Origin: Erwinia sp050410775
Lineage (GTDB): Bacteria; Pseudomonadota; Gammaproteobacteria; Enterobacterales; Enterobacteriaceae
Reading direction: 5' to 3' (one strand)
Assembly (NCBI RefSeq): GCF_050410775.1
Contig: NZ_CP191229.1
Length of the DNA stretch: 64,000 bases
Below the pieces are notes generated by a model. It ran no database searches and had not been told where the DNA came from. It saw only the letters and a list, made by a program, of their open reading frames with translations. Every line of letters begins with the position of its first letter. The first letter of the stretch is position 1. Both the position numbers and the translations under genes were made by a program. Below are positions 9,591 through 22,978 of this stretch, in pieces.

Positions 9591-9911
9591 ATGCGCACTA
9601 TTTTGCTTCTCGCCACGCTGTGCTGCACGGGCTGTACCCATATGGCTCAGGATAAATGGACAGGGCAGGATAAAGCTCAGCACTTTATCGCTTCTGCTTT
9701 CGTTGCAGCATCAGGTAACGCATGGGGTGAACAGCAAGGCTGGCGTGACCGGCACAGCGGCAGTTTCGGCCTGATGTTTTCCCTCACTTTGGGTGTCGCA
9801 AAGGAGCTGTATGACAGCCGTGAGGCCGGATCGGGCTGGAGCTGGAGAGATCTCAGCTGGGATGTAGCCGGTGCTGCCACCGGCTACGCATTATGGAATA
9901 TCGGGCAGTAA
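9591..9911 (+). CDS. yfiM: YfiM-like small lipoprotein
   Basis: A 106-residue protein with a short signal peptide ending in TGC (Cys15), the probable lipidation site. The -3 position is Cys, which is slightly unusual for a lipobox. The body carries the motifs of E. coli YfiM: GQDKAQHFIASA, GLMFSLTLGVAKELYDSR, GSGWSWRDLSWDVAG. A second hydrophobic stretch lies at the C terminus. The function is not known to me; it is a predicted envelope protein. Its stop codon directly abuts the end of the oppositely oriented kgtP, with no space for a separate terminator. Confidence 0.85.
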   Translation: MRTILLLATLCCTGCTHMAQDKWTGQDKAQHFIASAFVAASGNAWGEQQGWRDRHSGSFGLMFSLTLGVAKELYDSREAGSGWSWRDLSWDVAGAATGYALWNIGQ

Positions 9912-11216
9912 TCAGAGCCGTATGCCCTTCCCTTTCCGGTGCAGCATAAGCGAAACCAGGAAGGCGACCGCCCCCATCGCAGAAACGTACCAGAAGAAGC
10001 TGGTTTCATTTCCCATCCCCTTGAGCAGCAGGGCCACATACTCCGCCGATCCGCCGAAGAGCGCATTCGCTACCGCATAAGAAAGCCCCACGCCCATCGC
10101 CCGTACTTCCGGCGGGAACATTTCAGCTTTGAGAATACCGCTGATTGAGGTGTAAAAGCTGGTAATAATCAGTGACGTCATTACCAACGCGAAGGCGATA
10201 ACGGGGCTTGATACGTTTTGCAATAATGTCAGAACGGGCACGGTACAGATTGCGGCCAGTCCACCAAAAATCAGCATAGCGCTACGGCGACCAATCTTAT
10301 CTGAAAGTCCGCCGATGACCGGTTGGATCAGCATGAAAACGAAAAGCGCCGCAGTCATCAGGCCACTGGCGGTTTTCGTTTCCATTCCGGCAGTATTGAC
10401 CAGGTACTTTTGCATATAGGTAGTGAAAGTATAAAAGCTTAGCGAGCCGCCAGCGGTAAACCCCAGCACCATGATAAAAGCGCGGCGATGCTTCCACAGC
10501 CCTTTCAACGAACCGGCATCTTTATGTTCACGCGTTGCCCGATCGGAGGTTTCATTGAGCGAACGGCGAAGAAAAAGCGCCACCACCGCCAGCACCGCGC
10601 CGAGCGCAAAGGGGATCCGCCATCCCCAGGCCCTGAGCTCGCTATCTGAAAGGATATGCTGTAGCACCACGACGGTCAGTAACGCCATCAGCTGTCCACC
10701 GATTAGTGTGACGTACTGGAATGAGGCATAGAACCCTTTCTTACCTTCTGCCGCCACTTCACTCATATAAGTGGCGCTGGTGCCATATTCCCCGCCGACG
10801 GATAATCCCTGGAACAGACGGGCAAGCAGCAGCAGCACAGGTGCCCACAGGCCTATCGCGTTGTAGCCAGGCAGGCAGGCGATCACCAGCGATCCGAAGC
10901 ACATCATGCAAACGGAAATCAGCATAGATGTTTTACGACCATGCTTATCCCCTATATAGCCAAACAGCCAGCCGCCGATTGGGCGCATCAGAAAACCTGC
11001 GGCAAAAATGCCCGCCGTTTGCAGCAGCTGAGTATTCGGGTTATCTGAGGGGAAAAAGATATGCGCGAAATAGAGTGAGCAAAATGAATAGACGTAAAAG
11101 TCGAACCATTCGACCAGATTACCTGAAGAAGCCCCTACGATAGCCCGGATCCTTTGGCCTGTAGTGATATTGATGGGCGCCCCCTCTGACGGGTGCCCGG
11201 TATTTATATCTGCCAT
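9912..11216 (-). CDS. kgtP: Alpha-ketoglutarate permease (MFS, metabolite:H+ symporter)
   Basis: Inner-membrane symporter that takes up 2-oxoglutarate with protons. The 434 residues give about 12 membrane segments. The MHS-family motifs are clear: IVGASSGNLVEWFDFYVYSF near residue 29, GYIGDKHGRKTSML between helices 2 and 3, and QGLSVGGEYGTSATYM in helix 4. GGLSDKIGRRSAM is the repeated motif in the second half. It is very close to E. coli KgtP. The start ATG has GAGGGAG just upstream. It is transcribed in the same direction as the rRNA operon behind it, with 365 bp between the 5S terminator and its start. Confidence 0.96.
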   Translation of the reverse strand: MADINTGHPSEGAPINITTGQRIRAIVGASSGNLVEWFDFYVYSFCSLYFAHIFFPSDNPNTQLLQTAGIFAAGFLMRPIGGWLFGYIGDKHGRKTSMLISVCMMCFGSLVIACLPGYNAIGLWAPVLLLLARLFQGLSVGGEYGTSATYMSEVAAEGKKGFYASFQYVTLIGGQLMALLTVVVLQHILSDSELRAWGWRIPFALGAVLAVVALFLRRSLNETSDRATREHKDAGSLKGLWKHRRAFIMVLGFTAGGSLSFYTFTTYMQKYLVNTAGMETKTASGLMTAALFVFMLIQPVIGGLSDKIGRRSAMLIFGGLAAICTVPVLTLLQNVSSPVIAFALVMTSLIITSFYTSISGILKAEMFPPEVRAMGVGLSYAVANALFGGSAEYVALLLKGMGNETSFFWYVSAMGAVAFLVSLMLHRKGKGIRL

Positions 11217-11581
11217 ATCTCCCTCTCAATGTTTATTAGTTATTATCAGCCGGTTAACTGAAGAGTAACACGGCATATAATAATTCAGAAAGATATCTAT
11301 AAGCACGGCTAATGGGTCGCTGCGATCGTGGTAACCAGATGAAGAGAAAGGGTGCAGGCTGAAAGGGGTAATTTTCCTGCGGACGGGCTGACGGAAATAA
11401 TGCTGAAGGATTTGCCTTAAGTAAGAGCAATAATGAGCGGATCTTCATCGCTGAAGGCAGAATGAAGCGCCCGCTTTTCCTAGTCGCTGCTTCACCAGGC
11501 ATTCCACCGAAGACTGGCGGGTACGGAAACGCGGATAAGGTCAAATATTGCGTGAATACGCCATTTTCGGCACCCTAACGC
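11217..11581. other. Intergenic region upstream of kgtP, no gene seen
   Basis: These 365 bases lie between the kgtP start and the rrn terminator. They must contain the kgtP promoter. A 96-codon minus-strand frame (11254-11544) has no recognisable motif or ribosome site and is not accepted. I see no repeats or RNA gene. Confidence 0.5.
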
Positions 11582-11609
11582 AAAAAACCCTGACCGTGAG
11601 GTCAGGGTT
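11582..11609 (-). terminator. rRNA operon terminator
   Basis: On the minus strand AACCCTGACC/GGTCAGGGTT forms a perfect 10-bp stem with a 4-base loop, followed by a T-run. It begins 12 bases after the 5S end and is the expected rrn terminator. Confidence 0.9.
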
Positions 11610-11620
11610 ATCGCGATTTG

Positions 11621-11740
11621 ATGCCTGGCAGTTCCCTACTCTCGCATGGGGAGACCCCACACTACCATCGGCGCTACGGCGTTTCACTTCTGAGTTCGGC
11701 ATGGGGTCAGGTGGGACCACCGCGCTACAGCCGCCAGGCA
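11621..11740 (-). rRNA. rrf: 5S ribosomal RNA
   Basis: The reverse complement starts TGCCTGGCGGC and ends GCCAGGCAT, giving 120 nt that match the enterobacterial 5S nearly base for base. The terminal helix TGCCTGGC/GCCAGGCA is intact. It is the last gene of the rRNA operon. Confidence 0.97.
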
Positions 11741-11750
11741 AATTCTTGGT

Positions 11751-11881
11751 GTCTGAAACAAATCTTTTGGGCTGATGCCGCGTTGGCTGCGCTCGCAAAG
11801 TCAGTCACATACTTAAGTATGCTCCTTCCTTTCCTTCGCTTGCCGCCTTGCCTCAGCGCAAAATCTTTCGTTTCCTACAGA
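11751..11881. repeat. Long imperfect inverted repeat in the 23S-5S spacer
   Basis: The spacer can fold back around the centre ATACTTAAGTAT (about 11810). The outer arms are related: AATCTTTTGGGCTGATGC on the left resembles the reverse complement of the right arm, AAGATTTTGCGCTGAGGC. The whole forms an imperfect stem of roughly 60 bp per arm. It may be a dispersed intergenic element or an rRNA processing structure. Confidence 0.5.
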
Positions 11882-11954
11882 TTCTTTATCCGGTAACAGG
11901 CTGAAAATTGTTTCTGTGTCTCTCAGACACTCACCAGAACGCTTCTGGTGTTGT

Positions 11955-14854
<2,900 letters not shown>

Positions 14855-15052
14855 TCACAACCCACAAGCGTCCCGCAGGATACTGTGTGCTGCAAGCATT
14901 TGAGAGACTCGAACACACTGTACCGTCTATCCTTATTACGGAGGATAAACGCAGCGTGTCGTTTCAATTTTCAGCTTGTTCCGGATTGTTAAAGAGCAAA
15001 TATCTCAAACGTGACTCGCAAGTCAGTTTTGAGATAGTTTTCGTAAACTGCA

Positions 15053-15128
15053 TGGTGGAGCTAAGCGGGATCGAACCGCTGACCTCCTGCGTGCAAGGCA
15101 GGCGCTCTCCCAGCTGAGCTATAGCCCC
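15053..15128 (-). tRNA. alaT: tRNA-Ala (anticodon UGC)
   Basis: 76 nt on the minus strand, starting GGGGCTATAGCTCAGC and ending CACCA, with anticodon loop CTTGCAC (anticodon UGC at 15093-15095). It lies in the 16S-23S spacer. It differs at several bases from the E. coli spacer tRNA-Ala, but the paired changes keep the stems (CCTGC/GCAGG). Confidence 0.97.
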
Positions 15129-15276
15129 ATACAGTTACTGCAGAGACCATCTACTACCACTCGCAAGGAGTTACATTCTTGTTTACAGGAATGTAATTCT
15201 TTTCTGATCAAGGCGTGGCTTCGCGCCGCATAGTTCGCTATGCAAGTGAAGTCACAACGCAGGACAGGAAAGAATT

Positions 15277-15353
<77 letters not shown>

Positions 15354-15427
15354 GTAGAGGTTTTTTCTGCTCGTTACTTTTCTATCAGACAATCTGTGTG
15401 GACACTACGCGGGAAAGTATCTTCAGG

Positions 15428-16969
<1,542 letters not shown>

Positions 16970-17120
16970 AAAGCTCGATTTACTTAAACAAGTTAAGCGA
17001 TGCTCAAGTGTAAAACACTCATAATGAATTTCATTATGTGTTCACTCTTAAGACTTGATATTTTTTGCGCCTTGCGGCGCTGATATCAATCCTGCGAGTG
17101 CCCACACAGATTGTCTGATA

Positions 17121-17134
17121 AATTGTTAAAGAGC
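17121..17134 (-). promoter_or_regulatory. rrn leader boxA antitermination site
   Basis: The minus strand reads GCTCTTTAACAATT, the enterobacterial boxA bound by NusB/S10 for rRNA antitermination. It lies downstream of P2 in the 16S leader, as expected. Confidence 0.85.
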
Positions 17135-17174
17135 GTTGCGGTAAGCGCCCTGAGGCGTTACTGCGAGGTGGCGT

Positions 17175-17202
17175 ATATTACGCTTTCCTCCTTCAGAGTC
17201 AA
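17175..17202 (-). promoter_or_regulatory. rrn P2 promoter
   Basis: -35 TTGACT (17197-17202), a 16-bp spacer and -10 TAATAT (17175-17180) on the minus strand, about 120 bp downstream of P1, as in other rrn operons. Confidence 0.85.
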
Positions 17203-17295
17203 CCTCTTTTTCAGAAGTTTTTCTCCGGCGGTTCAGCTTCCTGAACCTCCTGAGCCGCTTGCCTGTAAGCCGTTGTGCCGTCTCAGTGGTTGCGC

Positions 17296-17323
17296 ATTAT
17301 AGGGAGTTATCGGCAGCTGACAA
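17296..17323 (-). promoter_or_regulatory. rrn P1 promoter
   Basis: -35 TTGTCA (17318-17323), a 16-bp spacer, -10 TATAAT (17296-17301) and a GCGCAACC discriminator on the minus strand. An A/T-rich UP-like stretch lies upstream. The short spacer and GC-rich discriminator are the hallmarks of ppGpp/DksA-controlled rRNA promoters. Confidence 0.88.
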
Positions 17324-17403
17324 GGCTTAATCACAAAAAAATTACCAACCGCTCACTTTTCAAACCAAATGGGCTAAAAGCGCTATTTTGCGCCTGGATT
17401 ATA

Positions 17404-17430
17404 AACAAAAATGGGCCCGAAGGCCCATTT
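17404..17430 (-). terminator. clpB terminator
   Basis: On the minus strand AAATGGGCC/GGCCCATTT forms a 9-bp stem with a TTCG tetraloop, followed by TTTGTTTAT. It lies 17 bp after the clpB stop. Confidence 0.9.
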
Positions 17431-17446
17431 CTTTATAACGCCGCGC

Positions 17447-20020
17447 TTACTGATGCGCGGTAATGACGCCATCCTTAACGTCCATTTCTATCTTTTTACC
17501 CGGCACAAGCGCGCCAGAGAGGATTTGCTGCGCCAGCGGGTTTTCAATCTGCTGCTGGATTGCCCGTTTCAACGGCCTTGCGCCATATACCGGATCATAG
17601 CCGTTCTGACCAAGCAGCTGTAAAGCGGCTTCCGAAATGTGCAGCTGGTAACCGCGATCTTCCAGGCGGTCGTAAAGCCGCTGCAGCTGGATTTTAGCAA
17701 TTGAAGCAATGTGCTGTTCACCCAGCGGATGGAAGACCACCAGCTCATCAATACGGTTAATGAACTCAGGGCGGAAGTGCTGCCCCACCACGGTCATCAC
17801 TACTTCTTTCATTTCCGCATAGCTGAGGGCGCCAAAACGCTCCTGAATCAGATCCGAGCCAAGGTTCGACGTCATAATGACTACCGTATTACGGAAATCC
17901 ACCGTTCTGCCCTGCCCATCGGTCAGGCGTCCATCGTCCAGTACCTGCAGCAGGATATTGAATACGTCCGGATGCGCCTTCTCGACCTCATCCAGCAATA
18001 TCACAGAATAAGGACGACGACGGACAGCCTCCGTCAGATAGCCTCCCTCTTCATAACCGACATAGCCGGGAGGCGCGCCGACGAGACGCGATACCGAATG
18101 TTTCTCCATAAACTCGGACATATCAAGCCGGACCATCGCATCATCACTGTCGAACATAAAGTTCGCGAGCGCTTTACAAAGTTCGGTCTTACCGACCCCT
18201 GTTGGCCCCAGGAACAGAAACGACCCAATAGGTCTGTTCGGATCGGCCAGACCGGCGCGGCTGCGGCGAATCGCATTCGACACGGCTTCGACCGATTCGT
18301 CCTGTCCAATCACGCGCTGATGCAGCTCCTGCTCCATCCGCAGCAGCTTGTCACGTTCACCTTCCATCATGCGGTCGACAGGAATACCTGTCCAGCGGGC
18401 CAGCACATCGGCGATTTCAACATCGGTTACCCGGTTGCGCAGCAGCCGCATGGTCTTTCCTTCAGACTGCGTGGCCAGAGCAAGCTGTTTTTCCAGCGCC
18501 GGGATTTTTCCGTACTGGAGTTCGGACATCTGTGCCAGGTCGCCTGAGCGGCGCGCCTGTTCCATCGCCAGTTTCGCCTGCTCCAGTTCAGCTTTCACCG
18601 TCTGAGTACCGGAGAGCGAGGCTTTTTCGGCCTTCCATTCCTCTTCCAGCTCAGAATATTCGCGCTCTTTCTGCCCCAGCTCCTCTTCCAGCATGTCGAG
18701 ACGTTTGATGCTGGCGTCATCAGCCTCTTTCTTCAGCGCCTGCTGTTCCAGCTTCAGCTGGATGATCCGGCGCTCAAGGCGATCGAGTGACTCAGGTTTG
18801 GAGTCGATCTGCATACGAATGCTGGATGCCGCCTCGTCAATCAGGTCAATCGCTTTGTCCGGCAGCTGGCGATCGGCGATATAGCGATGCGACAACGTTG
18901 CCGCTGCGACAATAGCCGGATCGGTAATCTGCACGTGGTGGTGCAGTTCATAACGCTCTTTCAGCCCACGGAGAATGGCGATAGTGTCTTCCACGCTCGG
19001 TTCAGCCACGTAGACTTTCTGAAAACGGCGCTCAAGCGCGGCATCTTTTTCAATATACTGACGATACTCATCCAGGGTGGTGGCCCCCACGCAGTGCAGT
19101 TCACCGCGTGCCAGCGCAGGCTTAAGCATATTACCGGCATCCATCGCGCCATCGGCTTTACCTGCTCCGACCATGGTGTGCAGCTCGTCAATAAACAGAA
19201 TGACGTTGCCTTCCTGTTTGGAGAGATCGTTAAGCACCCCTTTCAGCCGCTCTTCGAACTCGCCGCGATATTTCGCGCCAGCCACCAGAGAACCCATATC
19301 CAGCGCCAGTACGCGGCGCCCTTTCAGTCCTTCCGGTACTTCGCCATTAATGATGCGCTGCGCAAGTCCTTCGACAATCGCGGTTTTACCCACCCCTGGC
19401 TCACCAATCAGCACGGGGTTGTTTTTCGTCCGGCGCTGCAGCACCTGGATAGTGCGACGAATCTCTTCATCACGGCCAATCACCGGATCAAGTTTGCCCT
19501 GTTCAGCACGTTCAGTCAGATCAATGGTGTATTTCTTTAACGCCTGGCGCTGATCTTCCGCCCCTTGATCGTTCACGGTTTCTCCTCCACGCATCTGGTC
19601 AATCGCCTTCGTCAGCTTTTCACTGGTCGCGCCAGCAGATTTCAGTAAGTCCGCCAGCGAACCGCGAGAGTCGAGCGCGGCGAGGACAAAGAGTTCAGAT
19701 GAAATGAAATTGTCGGCGCGCTTCTGCGCCAGTTTGTCGCACAGGTTCAGCACCCGCACCAGATCGGCTGAAGGCTGAACGTCGCCGTCGGTGCCCTCCA
19801 CCTGCGGCAGACGGCCGATCGCCTGCTCCACGCCATTACGCAGAGCGGCAACATCCACCCCGGCGGTAGTCAGTAAAGGACGCACGGAACCGCCTTCCTG
19901 ATTGAGCAGGGCGCTCATCAGATGCAGAGGTTCGATAAATTGATTGTCGCGTCCCAGTGCGGAAGACTGGGCATCGGCGAGAGCAAGCTGGAATTTGTTA
20001 GTAAGACGATCCAGACGCAT
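17447..20020 (-). CDS. clpB: ClpB protein disaggregase (AAA+ chaperone)
   Basis: Hexameric ATP-driven chaperone that, with DnaKJ-GrpE, pulls polypeptides out of aggregates. The 857 residues equal the E. coli length. Order: N-terminal Clp_N repeats (about 1-145), NBD1 with Walker A GEPGVGKT (about 206), the coiled-coil middle domain (about 410-530, rich in Glu/Lys), NBD2 with Walker A GPTGVGKT (about 605), and the C-terminal D2-small domain. The ATG is preceded by a strong GGGGG ribosome site. A well-matched sigma-32 promoter lies 36-64 bp upstream, so it is a heat-shock gene. A terminator follows, and the rRNA promoters lie beyond it. Confidence 0.98.
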   Translation of the reverse strand: MRLDRLTNKFQLALADAQSSALGRDNQFIEPLHLMSALLNQEGGSVRPLLTTAGVDVAALRNGVEQAIGRLPQVEGTDGDVQPSADLVRVLNLCDKLAQKRADNFISSELFVLAALDSRGSLADLLKSAGATSEKLTKAIDQMRGGETVNDQGAEDQRQALKKYTIDLTERAEQGKLDPVIGRDEEIRRTIQVLQRRTKNNPVLIGEPGVGKTAIVEGLAQRIINGEVPEGLKGRRVLALDMGSLVAGAKYRGEFEERLKGVLNDLSKQEGNVILFIDELHTMVGAGKADGAMDAGNMLKPALARGELHCVGATTLDEYRQYIEKDAALERRFQKVYVAEPSVEDTIAILRGLKERYELHHHVQITDPAIVAAATLSHRYIADRQLPDKAIDLIDEAASSIRMQIDSKPESLDRLERRIIQLKLEQQALKKEADDASIKRLDMLEEELGQKEREYSELEEEWKAEKASLSGTQTVKAELEQAKLAMEQARRSGDLAQMSELQYGKIPALEKQLALATQSEGKTMRLLRNRVTDVEIADVLARWTGIPVDRMMEGERDKLLRMEQELHQRVIGQDESVEAVSNAIRRSRAGLADPNRPIGSFLFLGPTGVGKTELCKALANFMFDSDDAMVRLDMSEFMEKHSVSRLVGAPPGYVGYEEGGYLTEAVRRRPYSVILLDEVEKAHPDVFNILLQVLDDGRLTDGQGRTVDFRNTVVIMTSNLGSDLIQERFGALSYAEMKEVVMTVVGQHFRPEFINRIDELVVFHPLGEQHIASIAKIQLQRLYDRLEDRGYQLHISEAALQLLGQNGYDPVYGARPLKRAIQQQIENPLAQQILSGALVPGKKIEMDVKDGVITAHQ

Positions 20021-20055
20021 AATTCCCCCTTTCAGGTCAAATTGCTACTGGAGAT

Positions 20056-20084
20056 TAAATGAGGTCATACCTCAAATTTTCAAG
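20056..20084 (-). promoter_or_regulatory. Sigma-32 heat-shock promoter of clpB
   Basis: On the minus strand CTTGAAA (-35, 20078-20084), a 13-bp spacer and CCTCATTTA (-10, 20056-20064) match the RpoH consensus CTTGAAA-N13/14-CCCCATNT almost fully. Confidence 0.85.
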
Positions 20085-20145
20085 TTTAATGACCCAAAAT
20101 ATTTGGTGAAATATACATCAACCTGGATCGTCTTATGCCGCTAGG

Positions 20146-20874
20146 TTATATCAGCCAGATCAAACTTGCCATACGTCCCGTTGCAGGTTCGCGTCGGTAA
20201 GAGAAGAATTGTTCTGGTTCAGAAAAGGTACACAGTCCGCCGCCCGTGATGTGGCGCACGCCTTTTTGTCTCAGGCGCCGCTGGGCCAGCTGCCAGATAT
20301 CGGCAAAATATTTTTCTCCTGCCAGTCGAAAAGCCTCGTAATCATGCCGATCCACAGCCAGAAATGCCTCTCTGACTTCGGGACCCACTTCAAAAGCAGC
20401 AGGTCCTATGGCTGGGCCCAGCCAGACCATGATCTCTTCCGGCGGCGCGATGAAAGCGTCAAGGGTCGCTTCAAGAACGCCCGCACACAGCCCACGCCAT
20501 CCGGCATGGGCCGCCGCCACTTCCTTACCATCAAGCGAAGCGAACAGCACCGGCAGACAGTCAGCGGTCATCACCGCGCAAACCACATCCCGCTGGCGCG
20601 TATAAGCCGCATCAGCCCGTAAAGAGAGCGGCGTTTCACCGGTCAGATGAAGCACCTCTGTGCCATGAATCTGATCCAGCCAGCAAGGTGAAGAAGGCAT
20701 CCCGGCCAGCGCAACCAGATGTTCGCGATTCGCCTGCACACTCTCAGGAGAATCTCCCACATGCGTCCCGAGATTCAGCGAATCCCAGGGCGTCCGGCTG
20801 AAGCCCCCCTGACGTGTTGTGGAGCAGGCGCGGACGCCCGCCGGAGCAGCCCATTGCGGCGTGATAAGACTCAC
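20146..20874 (-). CDS. pgeF: PgeF/YfiH multicopper-laccase-fold protein (peptidoglycan editing factor)
   Basis: Member of the YfiH/LACC1 family. E. coli PgeF is reported to prevent mis-incorporation of L-Ser for L-Ala in peptidoglycan stems, and relatives act as purine nucleoside phosphorylases. The 242 residues carry the metal site typical of the family: His70 (QIHG), Cys106 (TADCLPV) and His123 (HAGWRG). It starts with GTG, overlapping the rluD stop by one base (TAGTG), so the two are translationally coupled. The E. coli order rluD-yfiH-clpB is kept. The 71 bp between it and the clpB -35 box show no obvious terminator. Confidence 0.93.
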   Translation of the reverse strand: MSLITPQWAAPAGVRACSTTRQGGFSRTPWDSLNLGTHVGDSPESVQANREHLVALAGMPSSPCWLDQIHGTEVLHLTGETPLSLRADAAYTRQRDVVCAVMTADCLPVLFASLDGKEVAAAHAGWRGLCAGVLEATLDAFIAPPEEIMVWLGPAIGPAAFEVGPEVREAFLAVDRHDYEAFRLAGEKYFADIWQLAQRRLRQKGVRHITGGGLCTFSEPEQFFSYRREPATGRMASLIWLI

Positions 20875-21851
20875 TACCAGTCCATCTGCTCTTTAAACTC
20901 TTCCGTATCCACCTTCAGGGCATTGATCAAATCAACCATATCCTGCGGTAACGGCGCATGCCACTCCATCTCTATTCCGGTGATCGGATGGTAGAGGCGG
21001 AGCATGGTGGCATGAAGAGCCTGACGATCAAATTTACGCAATGTGCCAATAAAGGCTTCAGAAGCACCTTTAGGTGGACGCGGCCGACCGCCATAAAGCT
21101 GATCGCCCACCAGCGGATGAGCAATGTGGGACATATGCACACGAATCTGGTGGGTACGGCCGGTCTCAAGACGCAAACGCAGGCGGGTATGGGCGCGGAA
21201 ATGCTCCATAATCCGGTAGTGCGTGGTCGCTGGTTTCCCCATAGGGTGGACTGCCATATGCGTCCGCTTAGTCGAGTGACGGCTAATAGGTTCATCTACC
21301 GTTCCGCCCGCCGTCATCCGGCCAATGGCAACAGCTTCATATTCACGCGTGATTTCCCGCAGCTGCAGGGATTCCACCAGGTGAGTCTGGGCGGGAACGG
21401 TTTTGGCGACCACCATCAGGCCGGTGGTGTCTTTATCCAGGCGGTGTACAATTCCCGCCCGGGGCACATCAGCGATAGCAGGGAAATGATGCAGTAGCGC
21501 ATTCAGCACCGTGCCATCGGGATTGCCAGCACCGGGATGCACAACCAGGTCGCGCGGTTTATTGATCACCAGGATATCGTCATCCTCGTAAACAATCGTC
21601 AGAGGTATATCCTGCGCTTCCCAGCGCGCTTCCTCTTCAATTTCCGCATCGATAGCGATTTGTTCGCCACCCAGGACTTTTTCTTTGGGTTTGTCGATGA
21701 TTACGCCATTTACACTGGCGCGACGGTCGAGAATCCACTCTTTTATACGAGATCGGGAATAATCAGGGAACAATTCGGCCAAAGCCTGATCTAAGCGTTG
21801 TCCGAGTTGCGATTCGGAGACCGTTGCGTTGAGTTTTACTTGTTGTGCCAT
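20874..21851 (-). CDS. rluD: 23S rRNA pseudouridine(1911/1915/1917) synthase
   Basis: Makes the three pseudouridines of helix 69 in 23S rRNA. The 325 residues contain an N-terminal S4 RNA-binding domain (about 18-80, GQRLDQALAELFPDYSRSRI) and the RluA-family catalytic domain. The active-site motif HRLDKDTTG (catalytic Asp, about 139) is present, as are the GRTHQIRVH and PLVGDQLYGG motifs. It is divergent from bamD with 130 bp between the starts and is followed without a gap by pgeF. Confidence 0.97.
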   Translation of the reverse strand: MAQQVKLNATVSESQLGQRLDQALAELFPDYSRSRIKEWILDRRASVNGVIIDKPKEKVLGGEQIAIDAEIEEEARWEAQDIPLTIVYEDDDILVINKPRDLVVHPGAGNPDGTVLNALLHHFPAIADVPRAGIVHRLDKDTTGLMVVAKTVPAQTHLVESLQLREITREYEAVAIGRMTAGGTVDEPISRHSTKRTHMAVHPMGKPATTHYRIMEHFRAHTRLRLRLETGRTHQIRVHMSHIAHPLVGDQLYGGRPRPPKGASEAFIGTLRKFDRQALHATMLRLYHPITGIEMEWHAPLPQDMVDLINALKVDTEEFKEQMDW

Positions 21852-21981
21852 AAACAGCTTCTTCGTTAACGTTGGGTTTTCACGGCGATGCCGTTTAATA
21901 TAATGTGCTATTGTACCTGGTCACTATCGGGAGCTACACGGACAGCTTCCTGAATAACACTCTGAGGATAATCAAATCGTC

Positions 21982-22713
21982 ATGACGCGTATGAAATATC
22001 TGGTGGCTGCAGCCACGTTGAGCCTGGCATTAGCTGGTTGTTCCGGTTCGAAGGAAGCGGTGCCTGACAACCCCCCTTCTGAGATCTATGCCACAGCCCA
22101 GCAAAAACTGCAGGACGGTAACTTTAAAGGAGCGATAACGCAACTGGAAGCGCTTGATAACCGCTACCCGTTCGGGCCTTACTCCCAGCAAGTTCAGCTG
22201 GACCTGATCTACGCTTACTATAAAAATGCCGATTTGCCGCTGGCGCAGGCTGCCATCGACCGTTTTATGCGTCTGAACCCCACCCACCCGAATATTGATT
22301 ACGTCATTTATATGCGTGGTCTGACGGATATGGCCCTGGATGACAGCGCGCTGCAGGGCTTCTTCGGGATCGATCGTTCCGATCGCGATCCGACCCATGC
22401 ACGCGATGCCTTCCATGACTTCTCTCAGCTGCTGCGCGGTTACCCGAACAGCCAGTACGCCACCGATGCCAGAAAGCGTCTGGTGTACCTGAAAGATCGT
22501 CTGGCGAAATATGAACTCGCCGTGGCGCAATTCTACACTAAGCGTGAAGCTTATGTCGCAGTAGTTAACCGCGTTGAGCAAATGATGAAGGACTATCCGG
22601 ATACGCAGGCGACCCGTACGGCGCTGCCGCTGATGGAAAACGCCTACCGTAAGTTACAGCTGAATGCGCAGGCCGATAAAGTCGCGAAGATTATCGCGAG
22701 CAATCAGGCTTAA
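21982..22713 (+). CDS. bamD: BamD outer membrane assembly lipoprotein
   Basis: Essential lipoprotein of the BAM complex that inserts beta-barrel proteins into the outer membrane; it contacts BamA and recognises substrate signals. The 243 residues start with a signal peptide ending LALAGC (lipidated Cys20). Several TPR-like repeats follow (AQQKLQDGNFKGAITQLEAL; GPYSQQVQLDLIYAYYKNAD; DYPDTQATRTALPLMENAY). It is nearly identical to E. coli BamD (YfiO). It is monocistronic with a strong terminator. Confidence 0.98.
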   Translation: MTRMKYLVAAATLSLALAGCSGSKEAVPDNPPSEIYATAQQKLQDGNFKGAITQLEALDNRYPFGPYSQQVQLDLIYAYYKNADLPLAQAAIDRFMRLNPTHPNIDYVIYMRGLTDMALDDSALQGFFGIDRSDRDPTHARDAFHDFSQLLRGYPNSQYATDARKRLVYLKDRLAKYELAVAQFYTKREAYVAVVNRVEQMMKDYPDTQATRTALPLMENAYRKLQLNAQADKVAKIIASNQA

Positions 22714-22724
22714 GCCGCAGAAGC

Positions 22725-22760
22725 AAAAAATGGCAGCCCTTTTAAGGCTGCCATTTTTTT
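22725..22760 (+). terminator. Intrinsic terminator after bamD
   Basis: AAATGGCAGCC/GGCTGCCATTT is flanked by A and T runs (a 14-bp stem including A-T pairs), 11 bp after the bamD stop. Confidence 0.9.
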
Positions 22761-22898
22761 ATCTCGCTTTTTACCCATATCTGTTACTGCCATAACCTGT
22801 CAATCCTGCCCGCCTCAGAACAACTTCTCAACCCCTGAATGATGGATTATCAGGTTGCCTCACAGAATTTTCAAACCTGACAAAAAGTGACAAAAAAA

Positions 22899-22940
22899 CA
22901 TGACCTGAATCACGCAAGAGCCCTCTTTTCAGGGTATGCT
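22899..22940 (+). promoter_or_regulatory. Candidate class II CRP promoter of raiA
   Basis: CATGA-N6-TCACG (22899-22914) is 7 of 10 to the CRP core TGTGA-N6-TCACA. It is centred at 22906.5. A -10 TATGCT (22935-22940) predicts a start near 22947, which puts the site at about -41, the class II spacing. No good -35 hexamer is present, as expected for an activated promoter. Confidence 0.5.
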
Positions 22941-22978
22941 GAACTTACACTCGACGGAAATGACTAGAGGTAAGCACT

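Noticed and set aside
11254..11544. 96-codon minus-strand frame upstream of kgtP
   Set aside because: No family resemblance, no ribosome site, and it occupies the promoter region of kgtP.
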